Source: an uncultured Eubacteriales bacterium
Lineage (GTDB): Bacteria > Bacillota > Clostridia > Oscillospirales > Acutalibacteraceae
DNA length: 5,843 nucleotides
NCBI GenBank assembly: GCA_934408795.1
Contig: CAKRVQ010000078.1
Location: 1 to 5,843, forward strand
Reading direction: 5' to 3'
Below the pieces are notes generated by a model. It saw nothing but the letters and a program-made list of their open reading frames with translations, had not been told where the DNA came from and did no database searches. The translations under genes were made by a program, and so were the position numbers. Position 1 is the stretch's first letter. Every line of letters begins with the position of its first letter. Of this stretch, positions 4,141 to 5,843 are shown piece after piece.

Positions 4141-4371
4141 CTTTTCAGGGACGATTTGGCATATTTTCATAATAATTGTACAATGTGCTCAGATATTTTT
4201 GCAGCATTTTGTGCAAATAAGTTGCTTAACAGTAATAATTACTGCTCTGATTGTTACAAAAGTTTTTCTTCTCTAAAACGCCGCCGCAGTGTTCGGTTTA
4301 CAAAAGCGATATGATAACATACCGTTTTACCGTCAGCGAAGCAGTCGTAAAAGGCGGGTGCCGCGGGGGGT
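4141..4371. other. Gene-free upstream region of the peptidase gene
   Basis: These 231 A/T-rich bases hold no convincing gene. A 71-codon plus-strand reading (4099-4314, TTG start) has no ribosome binding site and overlaps the peptidase promoter. Visible items are the palindrome ATTGTACAAT (4175-4184), the 7-1-7 palindrome at 4230-4244, and a TTACAAA half-site (4254-4260) like those at the promoter. TTTTAC/GTAAAA arms near 4325-4352 could form a weak hairpin. Confidence 0.55.
4230..4244. promoter_or_regulatory. Perfect 7-1-7 palindrome matching the rubrerythrin operator
   Basis: CAGTAATAATTACTG is a perfect 7-1-7 inverted repeat. Including two flanking A bases it agrees with the rubrerythrin site (1746-1762, minus strand) at 16 of 17 positions. 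It lies about 90 bp upstream of the peptidase -35 box. No promoter with a clear -35/-10 pair overlaps it. Confidence 0.45.
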
Positions 4372-4411
4372 AAAACAAAAAGTCGGCGGGACCCTTTTTC
4401 GTCCCGCCGAC
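4372..4411 (-). terminator. Rho-independent terminator of the GH2 gene
   Basis: On the minus strand a perfect 11-bp stem (GTCGGCGGGAC at 4401-4411 with GTCCCGCCGAC at 4382-4392) closes an 8-base loop and runs into TTTTTGTTTT (4381-4372). It begins about 20 nt after the glycoside hydrolase stop codon and cleanly separates that gene from the peptidase promoter. Confidence 0.95.
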
Positions 4412-4431
4412 CGAATATAAGAGCAGCTCGC

Positions 4432-5843
4432 TCATTCTTCGATTGCAGCTCTTTTAGTATTGTATCCGTGTATCCTTTTTACATCAAATTTATGCCTGCG
4501 ATCATAGGTCATCAATCCGTTTTGCTCCTGCTCCACATCATAAAGCTGCGTGTAGCAGAAACCGAAGTATCTCGGGTCATCCAAAAGGGCATCGGTCAGT
4601 CCCTCATATCTTGAATAGAACTCCTCGATACTTGCCGGAGCAATTCCGTATCCCCAGCCGCTTTTATCTTCGGCCCAGGCTATTCCGCCGTATTCACTCA
4701 TAAAGAGCGGCTTGCCGTCATACTTCTGGTCATCAGGAAAGCTTTCATAAACCGCATCCCCGAAGCACTGTTTTCTGAACTCCGCGGGATCCTGAGTATA
4801 GCAATGGATATCCCATATATCCCCGAGATCGGCGTGAATACCGCCCGAGCAGTCGATCAGCAGTCTCGACGGATCAAGCGTCCGCACCGCGGCGGTCACC
4901 CTGTTTATACGCTCTTTATCGTATTTACGATAGCTCCACAACTCATTAAGGGGGCACCAGCCGACTATTGAGGGATGATTGATGTCGCGCAGTATTTCCT
5001 CGGTCATCTGGCAAATGACCGCCGAAGCGGATTCCTCGGTATCGAAATCAACGCCCCAATCGGGGAACTCGCCCCAAACCATATATCCGAGCCTGTCACA
5101 GTGATATATGAATCTCGCCTCAAAGACCTTTTCGTGGAGTCTTGCGCCGTTGAAGCCGAGCGCCATCGACTGTTCTATATCGTTGACGAGGGCAGCCTCA
5201 TCGGGAGCGGTGTAGATACCGTCGGGATAAAACCCCTGATCAAGGACGAGCCTTTGGAAAACACTCTTTCCGTTAAGCAGGAATTTTCCGTCCTTTAAGG
5301 CGACCGAGCGAAGTCCGAAATATCCCTTTACGCAATCGTACCGTTTACCGGTATTCTCATCTTCAAGGGTCAGAACAATATCGTAAAGTTCTCCCTTTCC
5401 GCACTCCCAAAGATGTTTTTCGGAAAGCGGCAGCATCACAACGGCACTCCTCTCACGGGCACTCACCGAGGCTTTGCCAACGGATTTTCCTTTGTAAAAC
5501 GCTTCCGCGACGAGGCGGCAGCCGACTCCGCTTTCGGAAAGAGCAGCCTTTATGTAAAGAGCGGGCGACTCCGTATCATAGGTGTATTCAAAGCGTACAA
5601 TATGCGAAGGGTCCACCGCCTCAAGCCATACGGTCTGCCATATGCCGGTAGTGCGGGTATAAAAGCATACCCACGAGCCGAACCTTTCCGACTGTTTTCC
5701 GCTCGGCACCGTATGTGAGCGGGTATTGTCCCGTGCGCGAACGGTCAGCATATTATCGCCGTCCGCCGAGAGAAGGTCGGTTATGTCAAACGAAAACGGT
5801 GTGTATCCGCCCTTGTGCTTTCCAGCAACGACCCCGTTCACAA
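4432..5843 (-). CDS. Glycoside hydrolase family 2 enzyme, C-terminal part (N-terminus beyond window)
   Basis: A retaining exo-glycosidase of the beta-galactosidase / beta-glucuronidase / beta-mannosidase superfamily; 469 complete codons are visible, numbered from the codon at 5839-5841 (V1). The frame is open to the right edge and begins inside the sugar-binding jelly roll (VNGVVAGKHKGGYTPFSFDI), so roughly 100-150 residues are missing. Domains: rest of the jelly roll (1 to about 78, ending TTGIWQTVWLE), an immunoglobulin-like domain (about 80-180), and the TIM barrel (about 185-469). The catalytic acid/base is E300 in the NE pair of WCPLNELW, and the nucleophile is E383 in FMSEYGG; both are intact. 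No signal peptide can be judged because the N-terminus is absent. The C-terminus is short, with no extra binding module. The substrate cannot be assigned from this part. It lies upstream of an independent terminator, so it belongs to a unit to the right, perhaps a carbohydrate-use operon. Confidence 0.92.
   Translation of the reverse strand, partial: VNGVVAGKHKGGYTPFSFDITDLLSADGDNMLTVRARDNTRSHTVPSGKQSERFGSWVCFYTRTTGIWQTVWLEAVDPSHIVRFEYTYDTESPALYIKAALSESGVGCRLVAEAFYKGKSVGKASVSARERSAVVMLPLSEKHLWECGKGELYDIVLTLEDENTGKRYDCVKGYFGLRSVALKDGKFLLNGKSVFQRLVLDQGFYPDGIYTAPDEAALVNDIEQSMALGFNGARLHEKVFEARFIYHCDRLGYMVWGEFPDWGVDFDTEESASAVICQMTEEILRDINHPSIVGWCPLNELWSYRKYDKERINRVTAAVRTLDPSRLLIDCSGGIHADLGDIWDIHCYTQDPAEFRKQCFGDAVYESFPDDQKYDGKPLFMSEYGGIAWAEDKSGWGYGIAPASIEEFYSRYEGLTDALLDDPRYFGFCYTQLYDVEQEQNGLMTYDRRHKFDVKRIHGYNTKRAAIEE

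Noticed and set aside
4099..4314. 71-codon, cysteine-containing plus-strand frame from a TTG
   Set aside because: No ribosome binding site, it starts inside the promoter region of the peptidase gene, and the cysteines are not arranged as a recognisable metal site.

Overview
The window looks like chromosomal DNA from an anaerobic, low-to-mid GC Gram-positive bacterium, most likely a gut-associated member of the Clostridia. Pointers are a rubrerythrin, a SigH-type sigma factor, a membrane-anchored G5/M23 cell-wall peptidase, strong AGGAGG-type ribosome binding sites, near-consensus sigma-A promoters and U-tract terminators. I cannot name a genus. All five convincing genes lie on the minus strand, and no plus-strand gene is supported.

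Layout from left to right; transcription runs right to left. (1) 1-109: N-terminal part of a small zinc-ribbon protein, cut by the window edge. (2) 130-194: a roughly 65-nt tRNA-like element squeezed between that gene and the stop codon of the next gene upstream. (3) 198-767: a SigH-like sigma-70 family factor with its own strong promoter, which fixes the start at the internal ATG. (4) 821-1184: non-coding, with a 14-bp tandem duplication and some hairpins. (5) 1185-1730: rubrerythrin with a perfect consensus promoter and an operator-like 7-1-7 palindrome at its transcription start. (6) 1731-2540: a gene-free stretch holding five copies of a very GC-rich stem-loop repeat, then a pair of direct repeats and the terminator of the next gene. 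(7) 2541-4061: a TTG-started, membrane-anchored M23 metallopeptidase with a G5 domain, preceded by an extended -10 promoter flanked by two copies of an operator-like inverted repeat. (8) 4062-4431: promoter region, a lone perfect 7-1-7 palindrome, and a strong terminator. (9) 4432-5843: C-terminal three quarters of a glycoside hydrolase family 2 enzyme that continues past the right edge.

The genes do not form one operon: sigma factor, rubrerythrin and peptidase each have a promoter, and the peptidase and glycosidase each have a terminator. The sigma factor, tRNA-like element and zinc-ribbon gene may be one transcript. The items most worth following up are the tRNA-like element, which has lost its elbow contacts and most of its anticodon arm; the stem-loop repeat family, which keeps its loop constant while its arms covary and includes one apparent arm-swapped copy; and the two pairs of operator-like palindromes. 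No new defence system or other multi-gene system is visible here.
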